Positions 40,901 to 48,235 of a stretch of DNA of 64,000 nt are shown in pieces; positions within the stretch are counted from its first letter, which is position 1; each line of letters starts with the position of its first letter. The stretch is from positions 868,001 through 932,000 of the forward strand of contig JAUPFP010000031.1 in the NCBI GenBank assembly GCA_036925085.1, in the 5' to 3' direction. The notes beneath the pieces were generated by a model. The model was not told the DNA's origin. It saw nothing but the letters and a program-made list of their open reading frames with translations, and made no database searches. The position numbers were made by a program, and so were the translations under genes. Source of the DNA: Brachycybe producta. Taxonomy: Eukaryota; Arthropoda; Diplopoda; Playtdesmida; Andrognathidae.

Positions 40901-43900
40901 CGAATCATCTGTAGCCATTTTTGCATCATTCTGAGATTGGTAAGCCAGAATTGATCGTCTGTACCCAGTCTTAGAACATGAAGATGATGAAGATGAATAT
41001 CTGGGCGTAATAATAAGAAGTGGGTGGGTTTGAGAGATGGTGGTGCACACTGGGCCATTTCCTGTATTGCCTGAAGCCACTACAATGAACCTACTACAAT
41101 GTAATACTTAACTCCTGTACCAATAATTTTGAGTTGTCCCTCATTTTTAGCTTTTTTCTACATTTGGATTGTTTCATTCTTTCTTTTTTTAATATAATGA
41201 TGCAGCTCGAAAAAAGGTTGTAAATATTAATAATTTTCGTCATGTTTTTTTTCCATTTGGGGGGGGGGGGAGGTCCTACCATTTTTTTTAAAACACTTTT
41301 TTGTTGGTTGATGGTGGTATACTCCAAACTGCATTTAACACAGCATATAACAATAACAACAACCTGTGTCTAATCGTTGTTTTTGGGTGGAGTTTTTAAG
41401 GAAAAAAAAGTGAAAGTGACCAGAGGGGTTGAAGAAAAATACTTGGAAAGGAATTTTTCAATTTTGTAACTCATAAAGTCACGTTTAGAAAAGAAGAAGA
41501 ACCAATAATAATATACCAAAATAGAAGTATGGCACTAATTTATAGGTAGCCATATTTGAAACAAAATGGCTGTTTTCAAATAGCACTGTCAAACTTGGAG
41601 TTTTAATAATAAGCTGATATTGTTTAATTGGCATCAACTGCCAATTAAACAATATCAGCTTATTATTAGGACTCCAAGTTTGATGGCACAAATTTTGTGC
41701 AGTTTGGCAGTCATATTTGAAGCAATATGGCTGTCTTCAAATAGTGCCATCAGTCCTGGAGTCCTGATGTTGTTTAATTGGCAATTGACTGTTTGGCAGT
41801 CATATTTGAAGCAATATGGCTGCCATATTTGAAGCAATATGGCTGTCTTCAAATAGTGCCACCAGTCCTGGAGTCCTGTTCTTTAATTGTCAACTTAACT
41901 GTTGACATTTTTGGTAGCGATATTGGAAGAAGTATGACTGTCTTAAAATAGTGCTATGATGTTATGATCCTCATCAGTCGTTGCAAAAAAATACGATTGT
42001 CATATGATAGTAAATTGTCATATGTAGCTCCATAACCTTCTAACAATCACAAAACTAAATTCCTAAACATTATTATGACAAATATTGTCATATAGTTGTA
42101 TAAAATAATATGACAATTATAAAATAATGGCACACAAGCAGTGACATAAGGTGCGACATGAATCACAAAGTTGTGACTTTTTTTTTGATAATGAGGCCTC
42201 TAGCTTACTTTTCAATTTGGCAGCCTTGTTTGAAGCAATATAACCAGCTTCAAAGTGTCATGAATCTCATGATATATATTTGACAGCTCACTATTGACAA
42301 TTTGGCAGCCATTTAAATTTGACATTTATTAATTACAGTGCAATGAAGGCCTGTAACAGTGAGACAACAATCGAAATACAGAACTGCAAAATTTTCTGCG
42401 CCATAAACATCAAAAATCTCAAAATACCCTTATTTGCATCTGTAATATCAATCACATGCATTGTCAGAAGATGGCCGCCTTGAGTTATTATTTGAGCAAC
42501 TTTACTATTGGTAGCCATTTTGGAAGCAATATGGCTGCCAATAATATTTTTTTTAAAAAAAGCAAGTTCCATTTAAATCTATTTGAAATTGTTTTTGTAA
42601 AACTTGTTTTCTGTGTCCATTTTTGTTAGCATTTTGAGGTTCCTTTTCCTTTCTCTCCTTTAAAATGTCTTCATAAATTTGGAACATAAATAAAAATCCT
42701 GATTGAAAAATAAAAATAGTTCTTAACTTATATTATGTCATAGATGATTTTTTCTGATGTGAAAAAAAGCATCAAAAATATTGCAAATTTGGAAAAAAAA
42801 AATAGAAAAGAGACTGAATAAGAAATTGGTTGTTGTAGTGTTTACGATAATAGAAGGTTAGAAGAGAAAAAAAAATATTTTGGGGATTGAGGAGGAGAGT
42901 AGTGGGGGGTCGTGGTATATAAAGAGACATAAGATTCAGCCATTTCCATTTTTACAGTAGATAAACCTTTTTTTTTTAAAGGGGGATTTTACCGGCAATG
43001 GATGTGGATGGGCGTGGACGAAAAAAAGGCATTGGAATATGGGTGGTTAGAGGGGGGGGGGGGGAAGTTGTGTGTGCATTACAAGTTTAAAAATTGCTTT
43101 TTATAGTGCGTTAACCGCCAAAAGGTTGACCCCTTAGAAAATGGTTGTCTCTTTTTTTTTGCTTCTTGGTTTGCAAATGTATTGGGCTTCAGAATAAGAG
43201 AGAGAAACCTGCTTGCGCATAAATAAATGCCTACTTCATGTATTTTTTTTGCTTCTTTTTTACCCTATGGGACCATATGTATATGTCAGATATATACACA
43301 GTGTCAACTTTGTACTAGTTTTCTAGTACTACGGTTCCATTATCTTCGAACAGGATAGAAAATAGAGGTGTATACTGTATTTCTGCTATCAAGCATTGGT
43401 TCGGCCTCATCTTGAGTATTGCTGCAGTGTATGGAATCCTCACTCTGTCACATACACACTCATTCAGTTGAAATGGTTCAGCGTAAGGCAGCTAGGTTTG
43501 TTTGTGGCCCAGGCACAAATTTACAGATAGTGTCACTGAGATGCTGTCAGTGCTACAGTGGCATAATTTGGCACATCGCAGGGCTGAGTTAAGTTTGAAA
43601 TTGTTTGGAAAAATGACACGTGGTGATTGTCCTAAACCACAGTCCAGTGATATTCATAAAGCACTATACATGGGCAGGGCTGACCACTCTTAAGAAAATT
43701 AGGGAGATTTTTGCTAGGACAGATTTATATTATTGGTCTCTTTTCCCCAATAGAAGTTATAAAACAATGGAACTTTCTTCCTGAGGAAGAAGTGATGAAT
43801 GCCGGGGATAATTTTGTTTTGTAGGATTGACATTTGTATATTCCTTTTGTTTTTATATATGTGCATGTATATGTGCTTGACAATGCTTAATGCTGCATAC

Positions 43901-46659
43901 GGACATTTATGTCCCTCTGCCATTGGCCTATTTGGCTGCTAGCAGAGTACTAATTGTAGTTGTAATTCTAAGGGTTGTACTTAGGCTTGCCACCTTTCCT
44001 TCCCTCCATTCGGAGAAAATGTCCTCCGACCAGGACCGTCCTCCACCACGAAGGCAAACATGTTCTCCATACAATAAATTGTATAAAAACTTAAATACGT
44101 TCGTGAAGGATGGTCCTGGTCGGAGGACGGACCGAATGGAGAATACGTGCCTGATTGCAGACAGGCAAGTGTTGCAACTATAACTACGGCCTGCCCGCCG
44201 ATAGGCTTTAGGCCACTTAACACCAGTTGATGTATAACAGTCTTAACAAGATAGGCAAGTATGCTCAGCAAAATACAGTCGGTTTGCCCCGCCCTTTTAT
44301 GAGGAATGGCAACCTCTAATTGGTTTGTTATTTGATCTGATGTTACATGCTCCGCCATTTTTCAATTTCTATTAGTCTGATGCTCATAAATAGGCGGGGC
44401 AAATGATTGCATTGCGCTGATCACATTTGCCTGTGATTGCTGTGACTTGTATCTTAGTGCAACCTGTGACAGTGAATGAGTACTGAGGGGGTTGGGTGCC
44501 TTCTTCAAGAAGCCAATTTGTCAATTGCCAAAAGGAAGCAACAGTTTTCATCTGATGGCAGAAGGAATTTCTGAGTCTTCAGGTTGTTAGGGGAGTATTT
44601 TTTTTTTTTCGGGTGGTCCTTTTCTTGTCTATCTTGTACATAAAGAGAGAAATAAATGGCTGAAAATGCGAGAGAAATTGTGAACGTGGTTAAATAAACT
44701 TTAATGATGATTAAAGATTACATTAATGAATAGATTAGCAGTGATAATAAATCCTTCTTAACGGTTTAAGTCTTCTTGGTGATGAATTTCGTTCTTTTTT
44801 CCCACAATTTTTAGGTGTCTTTTTCTTTCATTCTCGAAAGAAATGTGATGATTTATAAGTTGAGACACAAAAGTAACTTTCTTAGGATCTTTCTTCTTAG
44901 TTTAATTAACATGTTCACTTAGTGAAAAAAAAGAGACAATGACAAAGTTACGAGTGTCTTAAGATGTTTTATGAACAGATAGATGATTTTCGAAATCTTG
45001 AAAGTTAGTTTGTTAGAAACTAGAAAGGTAGCTGAATCACCATTTCAAAATACACTTTTTTTTATGTAGACTAAAATTAAAATATAGTTTGCTATAAAAA
45101 GTTTATTTTGAAAGATATATATCAACATGAAAATACCCGTAAGTGATTGAACTACTCTTCTAGTTTCTAAAACACTTTATTTTGCTTCCGAAAAACAAAA
45201 TAACCAGGGATCGAGAAGCAACATTAAAAAGAAATTGTTAAAGAGTTTTAAAAACTAGAAGAGTAGCACAATTTCTTAATAGTATTTTCATGTTGATATG
45301 TTTCAAATTAAACTTTTTATAGACAAAAACTACAAACATTGTCTGCTTATAAAATTTGAATCATTTTCAAAATTAAACTAAAAGTTTTATTTTGAAATAT
45401 ATATCAAACATGAAAATAACCCGAAGTGATTGAGATATACCCTTCTAGTTTCTAAAACACTTTCTAGTTTGTCTTAATTTTTGTTCTTCTGAAAAACAGA
45501 ATAATCAAAGTTAAAAGGTTAATTCAGTAAAAAAATGGACCGAAAAAGATAAAGATGAATCCATGCATGGTTCCTATATAAGTTTTAAAATGCATAATTA
45601 ATTATGTAGCTGCTTAATTAATTATCATTATTAAAAGGTTTTTTTTTCTTTCTACTTTTTATTTTTCAGGTGTCGCAGGGTCAACACATTCAAATGAGCG
45701 ACCTAAAGGGTCAGCAGCAACAACATCAACAACAACAAATGATGTACAACTTTTCTCAGCAACAACAAGCAACTGCCAATGGCGATCATTATCAGTTAAA
45801 TGTGAACCAATCACAATCAGTCACATTTGGAGGTCAAATGTCTAACAGAGTTAGCGGAACTTCGGCATCCGTTGGTGGCGGCGGTGGACCTCCTATGATG
45901 ACGCCTCAATCGAACGCATCGCAAATGGCGTCGTCCAACGTTATTGGTCGTAATCCGTCATCGATGATGCATCAGCAACAAATGATAAGGCAACAGATGA
46001 TGGACAAACAAAAGATGTCTCATCAGATGCAACATCTTCAGCAACAACAACAAAGATTATCGCAATTCACTTCGAATCGACCACCGCCACCCGAATATAA
46101 TGCTCAGGTGTCACCGATGACGCATCAGATGGTTCAACAACAAGGAATGATGGGAATGATGGCTCAGAATCCGGTTTTTACTGCAAACGGACAATTAAGG
46201 ACCAATATGGCCGGTCAGATCGTTACAAATCCGTCGAACGGCAATTCGATGATGACGAATCCGAATACGACGGGACTTTCGGGTTCTCGTGGAACTTCTC
46301 CGGGTGGAAGTCCGGGACCGATGTTGAATTCCGGTGCCAATCACATGAATTTAAACGGAGGTGGTCGAATTAACAATCCGTCGATGTCGATTCCGTCTCG
46401 GCCTTCGTATCCCGTGTCGATGTTGAGAGATCAGAGGCCACCTAACGTGAATATCGGACCCGATGGACTGAACATCGGTCTCAGAGGAATGACCAGTCAA
46501 GATTGGCGTCAGATGATGGCGCAAAATCAAGCGAAATTTCAATCTTTAGGTGGTTGCGGTGATCCATCTTCGAATATGGCTCAAAATCAAGGTCATCCTA
46601 GGCCCTTAAATTCGGCTTCGATTATGATGGGACCTCAGAGAGGTTATCAACAGTCGCAG

Positions 46660-46694
<35 letters not shown>

Positions 46695-47184
46695 GCCATC
46701 AAATGCGATGCAAATGATGAATATGCATCATCAGACTCATCCTCGAATGACAGGAGGAATGATGAGGGGAACTCCGAATTCGGGAGTCGTTGGACCTTCG
46801 AATTCGAATCCTGCTCCTTCGAGTCTTCCGATTTCGATGATGCAACAACAGCAACAGTTGCAACAATCTCGTGGCCATCCTACGGGTGGAGGAGGCCCAC
46901 AGAATGTTGCTGGTGGTCAGTCGAATCCGATAATGACGATGCAAATGTCATCGTCCATTACGATGTCCACAGGTGTCGGTGGTTTCGGTCTTTCAAATCC
47001 TCCGACCAACCAAAACAATACATCGTTGAGCAATGATTTCAATTTTGATTTCTTGGACAGTCTTTCTGGTCCTTCTTCGATGGACGGTGGTGCGTTCGGA
47101 CCAAACGATGCCGATTTGCTCAACACGTTCGATTCGGTGATGCAAAACGGAAATTCCACTTTGAATCTTCTTGAGGGTTTATGA
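3564..47184 (+). CDS. mam: Mastermind-like Notch transcriptional co-activator, whole gene (3 coding exons)
   Basis: Mastermind proteins are nuclear co-activators that bind the composite surface of the Notch intracellular domain and CSL on DNA, then recruit p300-type acetyltransferases. Coding exons are 3564-3917, 11211-13202 and 45670-47184. Every junction is phase 0 with GTAAGT donors and pyrimidine-CAG or TTTCAG acceptors, giving 118+664+504 = 1286 residues, close to the length of vertebrate MAML proteins. The architecture fits the family: a basic N-terminal helix, a central acidic motif, long Gln/Ser/Gly/Asn/His-rich stretches and an acidic hydrophobic C-terminus. The first ATG in frame is at 3564. 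The introns (7.3 and 32.5 kb) are filled with repeats. A small extra exon in the long intron cannot be excluded, but none is needed for phase. Family assignment is firm; orthology to one vertebrate paralogue is not implied. Confidence 0.93.
4112..4465 (+). repeat. Tandem duplication of a roughly 180-bp unit
   Basis: Two diverged copies. Each begins ATGGTTRGCGTCTCATARCC, has a CCGCTAGCCTCTA segment and later the inverse AGAGGCTAATCGG, then TAATCGAAAGAATTT and CTTTGATAC. Junction near 4300. The internal inverse segments make each unit a potential hairpin. Confidence 0.65.
5370..5560. mobile_element. Family-A MITE
   Basis: GTTTTTAGAAACTAGAAGGG at the left and CTACCCTTCTAGTTTCTAAA at the right, with TTTTGAAAGATATCAA inside. 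Lies in mastermind intron 1. A stray CTAGAAACTAGAAAG lies just upstream near 5222. Confidence 0.7.
6330..6673 (+). mobile_element. Family-B MITE, full copy with CACGTG motifs
   Basis: Bounded by TTAA on both sides (6330-6333 and 6670-6673), with AGAGGAGGCTCCATAGAAAA at the left and ATGATCTACTTGCATTC at the right. Contains two CACGTG boxes (AGCACGTGGACA and GCCACGTGAAA) plus ATGGCGCC-type ends. TTAA flanks suggest a piggyBac-type element, as inference only. Confidence 0.65.
7595..7914 (-). mobile_element. Family-B MITE, inverted copy
   Basis: Reverse orientation relative to 6330-6673. Starts AGATGGCGCCACTAG and ends TTTTCTATGGAGCCTTCTTA. CACGTG boxes occur near 7675 and 7757. The outer segment beyond AGATGGCGCC is missing. 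Confidence 0.65.
8998..9103. repeat. 106-bp inverted repeat with AGGCCCAAATTCAAGAAG arms
   Basis: AGGCCCAAATTCAAGAAGAA at the left and TTCTTCTTGAATTTAGGCCC at the right are complementary. The same arm motif is scattered singly elsewhere (near 1121, 1281, 6090), so it is probably a small MITE. Confidence 0.55.
9298..9378. repeat. 81-bp near-perfect hairpin
   Basis: CAAGTCAACATAAGATTATA at the left pairs with TATAATTTTATGTTGACTTG at the right. The stem continues through AGCCTCC...AGTCTTT around an ATTTG loop. The inner arm contains the TAGCCTC word shared with the family-C hairpins. Confidence 0.6.
10490..11110. mobile_element. Cluster of three family-A MITEs before mastermind exon 2
   Basis: Three copies in series: 10490-10700 (diverged, right arm duplicated), 10735-10900 (left half only), and 10955-11110 (both arms intact around CATGTTGATATCTTTC). 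The last ends about 100 bp before the exon 2 acceptor. Confidence 0.7.
11211..13202 (+). CDS. mam: Mastermind exon 2: central low-complexity region with conserved acidic motif
   Basis: Encodes 664 residues (119-782), entered in phase 0 after TCGTTTCAG and left at CAA|GTAAGT. Visible landmarks: a KQEP motif near nucleotide 11670, like the sumoylatable LKQEP of MAML1; an acidic block, DDINLNFNTDTLNYLMDALP, near 11797-11860, matching the family's DLNLNEQEWKELIEEL motif; His runs at 11917-11934 and 11973-12018; and TKPLTHFSDPQQ near 12870, resembling TKPLSHYK in MAML1. The remainder is Ser/Gly/Pro/Gln-rich and probably disordered. The open frame runs past the donor into the intron to 13271, but a strong donor and exact phase with exon 3 support splicing at 13202. 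Confidence 0.93.
13280..13980. repeat. Degenerate repeats of a CACAAAGTGGT word
   Basis: The words GCCACAAAGTGGTT, CAACCACTCAT and CACTTGTGTCAAGA recur at irregular spacing, in both orientations. No coding signal is convincing, although short open frames exist. Confidence 0.4.
14280..14860. repeat. Four diverged direct repeats of about 150-175 bp
   Basis: A block CTGAAATGAA...GGGCCCAACAGACTTC...GAGGAC recurs near 14305, 14458, 14635 and 14790, each followed by A-rich sequence with TCTTCCAAGAG-type words. Short minus-strand frames that resemble each other derive from this repeat. Confidence 0.6.
16214..16342 (+). mobile_element. Family-B MITE, truncated
   Basis: TTAAAGAGGGCTCCATAGAA through ATGCAGCCTCCTTTTAGCTG matches the first third of the full copy at 6330. 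The CACGTG-bearing part is absent. Confidence 0.6.
16640..17270. repeat. Degenerate ACTAGT/TGACTGGTCAGT repeats
   Basis: Phrases such as CATTCATGACTAGTTTTTAG, TACTAGCCTCTA and GACTGGTCAGTG recur four to six times, in loosely tandem arrangement of about 100 bp. Confidence 0.45.
19194..19846. mobile_element. 650-bp inverted-repeat element with internal duplication
   Basis: AGGGCTGGATCACA at 19194 is mirrored by TTGTGATCCAGCCCT ending at 19846. Inside, a roughly 330-bp block is present twice: GCTTTCTGTCGCATTCATGG near 19264 and GCTTTCGGTCGCATTCAAGG near 19593, and CTGCTTGTCAGAACAG near 19412 versus CCGCTTGTCAGAACAG near 19707. Confidence 0.6.
20755..21273. mobile_element. Mariner-type MITE
   Basis: TA-flanked: TA then CAAGGTGTTTCCGTAAAG at the left, and TGTGAACACCCTG then TA at the right. 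GGTGTTY ends with TA duplication are typical of mariner/Tc1 elements. The interior 21105-21225 resembles 40850-40960 (TTTTAAAAGAAAACC-like, AGCCAGAATTGATC). No transposase frame is intact. Confidence 0.55.
22010..22640. repeat. Dispersed repeat, copy 1 (interrupted)
   Basis: Shares CAGTTAATTTCCTAGTGGAA, GTCACTTCCTGTATTT-like, AAACAACATGG and CTAGCTTGT words in the same order with 49905-50275. A segment near 22386-22500 (ACTACGGCCCGCCCACCGAT, AGGCTTAAGGCC) is foreign to the second copy and recurs at 44171-44225. Confidence 0.5.
23412..23710. mobile_element. Family-C inverted-repeat element
   Basis: Starts AGGGCACGGATTTTTATGC. Contains TCAATTGGCCCAAGAGCCAA, a central hairpin with TTAGAGGCTAG and CTAGCCTCTAA, then CAATTGGCACTTGAGCCACA and ends AAAATTCGCGCC. 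Same order as the full element at 50612-51048. Confidence 0.6.
24240..24690. repeat. Degenerate tandem array, TTTATGGGCCTGGTGGGC type
   Basis: About 15 loosely repeated words of 20-30 bp. The array opens with GAGACCTACATAAAGCCC, a phrase shared with 23725 and 35665 (AGAGACCTACRT). A translated Met/Leu/Val-rich frame here is a by-product. Confidence 0.5.
25905..26700. repeat. 32-bp minisatellite
   Basis: Unit AACTGAATAAGCGCC plus AAATTGAACAAATACAA (32 bp). Two homogenised blocks differ by variant: 25990-26235 (GCTCC/ACGCC) and 26310-26650 (GCGCC/ATACAA). The period is not a multiple of three, yet all three frames on the minus strand are stop-free, giving spurious proteins of up to about 220 residues. 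Inverse-orientation units follow at 26735-26830. Confidence 0.85.
28170..28450. mobile_element. Family-A MITE, near full length
   Basis: Starts TTTCAGGAGAGCAAAATG and ends TTTTGCTCTTCTGAAAG, so the terminal repeats extend beyond the TTCTAGTTTCT core. The middle contains TTTGAAAGATATCAACATG. In mastermind intron 2. Confidence 0.72.
29868..30760. repeat. 29-bp minisatellite
   Basis: Unit TTTTGGACATTCAGGAG plus ATCCTCAGGATG (29 bp), about 20 regular copies to 30470, then diverged copies (TTTAGGACATTCAGGAGGTC) to about 30760. Variants come in runs (ATCCTC, then ATTCTC, with GGATG or GGGTG), showing stepwise local duplication. Long plus-strand frames of about 200 residues are artefacts. Confidence 0.85.
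33785..33980. mobile_element. Family-C element, left half
   Basis: AGCTCGGATTTCTATGCAAA, then TGTTTCTCAATTTGTGGCCC, then a hairpin GGTTAGAGGCTAG ... CTAACCTCTCTAACC. The right half is missing. Confidence 0.55.
34080..34460. mobile_element. Two adjacent family-A MITEs
   Basis: A copy at 34080-34310 has both arms and CATGTTGATATCATTC. A shorter copy at 34310-34460 has a diverged left arm (TTTAGAAAACTGGAAGGG) and an intact right arm (TACCCTTCTAGTTTCTT). Further half copies lie at 35850-35985 and 37600-37735. Confidence 0.68.
35172..35360. mobile_element. 189-bp inverted-repeat element (family F)
   Basis: ACAGGCAAGTTGTAGCCAGC and CCGCCCCTTTTATGAGCGTC at the left pair with GACGCTCATAAAACGGCGG and GCTGGCTACACTTGCCTGT at the right. 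A related copy is at 44250-44436 and a partial one is within 36195-36345. Confidence 0.6.
35690..35840. repeat. Tandem GGGCCCAGCCCACCAGGCCC repeat
   Basis: Two perfect and several imperfect copies of a roughly 39-bp unit containing CCCATGGGCCTTTAAGCTG. Its phrases are the complement of the TTTATGGGCCTGGTGGGC words at 24240-24690. Confidence 0.6.
36011..36484. mobile_element. 474-bp hAT-like MITE with 8-bp target duplication
   Basis: A 34-bp terminal repeat with two mismatches: CTTAGACTATTACTTTACTG at the left and CAGTAAAGTAATAGTCTAAG at the right, each continuing into the GGCAACTCCC word or its complement. TGTAGAAT lies immediately before the left end and one base after the right end. An 8-bp duplication is typical of hAT elements. 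The interior contains a partial family-F repeat, so one is nested in the other. Confidence 0.65.
38156..39971. mobile_element. 1.8-kb foldback element with 6-bp target-site duplication
   Basis: Ends TACGGTGGCCGAGAGGTGCA and TGCACCTCTCGGCCACCGTA are perfect inverse copies, flanked by CCTTTG on both sides (38150-38155, 39972-39977). Each arm of about 530-580 bp contains, in order, an 18-bp array (AACCACAACAACTTCCAA, 38225-38446 and inverse 39674-39860), an AT-rich spacer, a CA/GT-rich block and ACACTATGTGAATTTTTT or its complement. The centre is a 21-bp array with CCTAGG. Arms differ by indels, so it is not an exact duplication artefact. No transposase frame. Probably a non-autonomous foldback DNA transposon. 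Confidence 0.75.
38738..39440. repeat. 21-bp tandem array with CCTAGG, inverting at about 39236
   Basis: Unit CCTAGGCAGTCGTTCAAACG plus A. About 24 copies in one orientation (38738-39235), then about 10 in the other (39238-39440) with variants such as GTCGCTCAAGCGATTGCC. The period is divisible by three, so both strands give long Arg/Ser- or Leu/Gly-rich frames (up to about 289 residues), which are not genes. Confidence 0.85.
40149..40976. mobile_element. Inverted-repeat element, about 830 bp
   Basis: GCTGGGCACAGACGATCAAT then TCTGGTTTGTGAATCC at the left mirrors AGCCAGAATTGATCGTCTGT then ACCCAGTCTTA at the right. The part near 40850-40960 resembles 21105-21225. No intact transposase frame. 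Confidence 0.55.
41500..42550. repeat. Degenerate repeats of a TTTGAAGCAATATGGCTG word with a 93-bp hairpin
   Basis: The word CATATTTGAAGCAATATGGC and variants recur at least eight times. At 41590-41682, CAAACTTGGAGTTTTAATAA...TGTTTAATTGGC folds on GCCAATTAAACA...TTATTAGGACTCCAAGTTTG with a 7-base loop. Low-complexity ORFs across it are by-products. Confidence 0.55.
43345..43990 (+). pseudogene. Non-LTR retrotransposon 3' remnant (reverse-transcriptase C-terminus)
   Basis: Shifted frames give fragments typical of the C-terminal end of CR1/Jockey/L2-type ORF2: RPHLEYCCSVWNPHS near 43410, EMVQRKAARFVCGPG near 43470, SVTEMLSVLQWHNLAHRRAE near 43535 (in the 43502-43693 frame) and IKQWNFLPEEEVMNAGDNFV ending in TAG near 43825. 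At least two frameshifts separate them. An AT-rich 3' untranslated tail follows. The catalytic part is absent, so it is a dead 5'-truncated copy. Confidence 0.75.
44002..44143. repeat. Imperfect palindrome with GTCCTCCGACCAGGACC arms
   Basis: GTCCTCCGACCAGGACCGTC at 44021 is mirrored by GGTCCTGGTCGGAGGAC ending at 44128. The arms extend outward through CCATTCGG and CCGAATGG. The roughly 65-bp loop is AT-rich. Probably a small MITE next to the LINE remnant. Confidence 0.55.
44250..44436. mobile_element. Family-F inverted-repeat element, second copy
   Basis: TTGCCCCGCCCTTTTATGAG at the left pairs with CTCATAAATAGGCGGGGCAA at the right. The outer arms are GATAGGCAAGT and ATTTGCCTGTGA, like the copy at 35172-35360. 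Confidence 0.55.
45005..45515. mobile_element. Two family-A MITEs before mastermind exon 3
   Basis: Copies at 45005-45215 and 45235-45515, each with left and right arms and the TTTTGAAAGATATAT core. The second ends about 150 bp before the exon 3 acceptor, in TTCTTCTGAAAAACAGAATA. Confidence 0.7.
45670..47184 (+). CDS. mam: Mastermind exon 3: Gln-rich C-terminal transactivation region
   Basis: Encodes 504 residues (783-1286) plus the TGA stop, entered in phase 0 after TATTTTTCAG with GTG (Val) as first codon. It is dominated by Gln and Met tracts, including a run of about 14 Gln near 46656-46695. The RPPPPEYNAQ motif near 46080 corresponds to RPPPQYQDP in MAML1, shortly after a Gln-rich helix. 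The C-terminus is acidic and hydrophobic: FNFDFLDSLSG near 47040 and STLNLLEGL at the very end. This recalls the DLIDSLL...DLDDLLGSQ tail of MAML1, thought to be an activation segment. Codon use is less AT-rich than the flanking introns, as expected for real coding sequence. Confidence 0.94.
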
Positions 47185-47444
47185 ACTACTTCCGTTTAAT
47201 ATATATATATATATTTTTTTGTTTTTCCGTTCGTTTTCTCATTTTTTTTTTATAGATTGAAAATGGATTTTTACCGAAGGCGTAAAAAAAATACATTCGG
47301 TACAAGAAATCTGAAGTTTCAGTGGCCAATTGACCATTGGTCAGTACGATTAGGACGGCCGATGAGTTTTTTATTGGAATCTTTTCCATTCTTATTCTGC
47401 TACTAATATCTTTTAAGTACAAAACGCAAAAAAGTTATTTCTTT

Positions 47445-48235
47445 TTCAATCAAAAGAGACTAGTTAGAGGCTAACATCTACAGTGTAAGATTTAATAGAA
47501 ATCTAGCCTCAAAACAGTCTTGGATTAAAAAACAAACCTTTTTTTAAACTTATGAATAAAACAAAAATAGTTGTTTGCATTTTACGATCAAAGAGGTTGC
47601 TTAGAGGCTAGAGATGTTATGTATGTTAAATCTTGAAGATCTGTAGCCTCTAACAACCTTTTTGAATTATTTATAAGTCAAAAATAATTATGCTTTTTGC
47701 AATAAAAGAGGCTAAAGTTAACCTGCAACGCTAATTCAGCTTTTAGTATTTTAATTCTAGGCCATCTCTAGCCTCTAACCAGCCTTTTTTATTTGCAAAA
47801 AGGCTAATTTTTTTTTTACTTAAGTTAATTATGAATAAAGGCAAAAAAGATTTCATCTTTTTAAGAAGCAAAGAGGTTGTTTAGAGGCTAGAAGCTGGGC
47901 CACGACTTTTAATTTCACTGCTGTATTTTAATTCTAGAATATCTCTAACCTCTAACCAGCCTTTCTGCAATCAAAGAGGATGATTAGAGGCTAGATAGTT
48001 TAATCTTCAACTGCAATTTAGCTGTAGTTTAATTGTAGAATATCTCTAGCCTCTAACTAGCCTTTTTGATTTACAAATATTGTAATTCTTCTTGACTTAT
48101 TTATGAACAAGGCAAAAAGGTTTATAACTTTTTTTTTTGAGAGTCAAAGAGGCTGTTTAAAGGCTATATAGTTAAGTATCAGCTGTATTTTAATTGTGGA
48201 ACACTTCTAGCCTCTAACCAGCCTTTCTGATTTGC
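47445..48235. repeat. Array of about five family-C hairpins downstream of mastermind
   Basis: Repeated modules of 80-110 bp, each RAAGAGGNTNNTTAGAGGCT ... AGCCTCTAACCAGCCTTT, start near 47450, 47585, 47872, 47965 and 48140, with a part copy near 47700. All run in the same direction with AT-rich spacers. Confidence 0.6.

Larger units (their letters stand above)
13203..45669 (+). other. Mastermind intron 2 (32.5 kb)
   Basis: Bounded by GTAAGT and TATTTTTCAG in matching phase. The 13.2-18 kb part holds degenerate repeats and purine/pyrimidine tracts. The 19-24.7 kb part holds several inverted-repeat elements and word-like tandem repeats. Minisatellites lie at 25.9-26.7 and 29.9-30.8 kb, the foldback element at 38.16-39.97 kb and a LINE remnant at 43.3-44.0 kb. 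Microsatellites are common: GT, GA, ATT, and a poly-G tract near 33041-33058. Stretches not listed separately (for example 15.0-16.2, 27.0-28.1, 31.0-33.7 kb) show only AT-rich low-complexity sequence. Confidence 0.7.

Noticed and set aside
43890..44358. Two open frames of 97 and 125 residues with CPPTRRRT-like or GPSSDQDHP pieces
   Set aside because: They cross the GTCCTCCGACC palindrome and the family-F element and have no domain.
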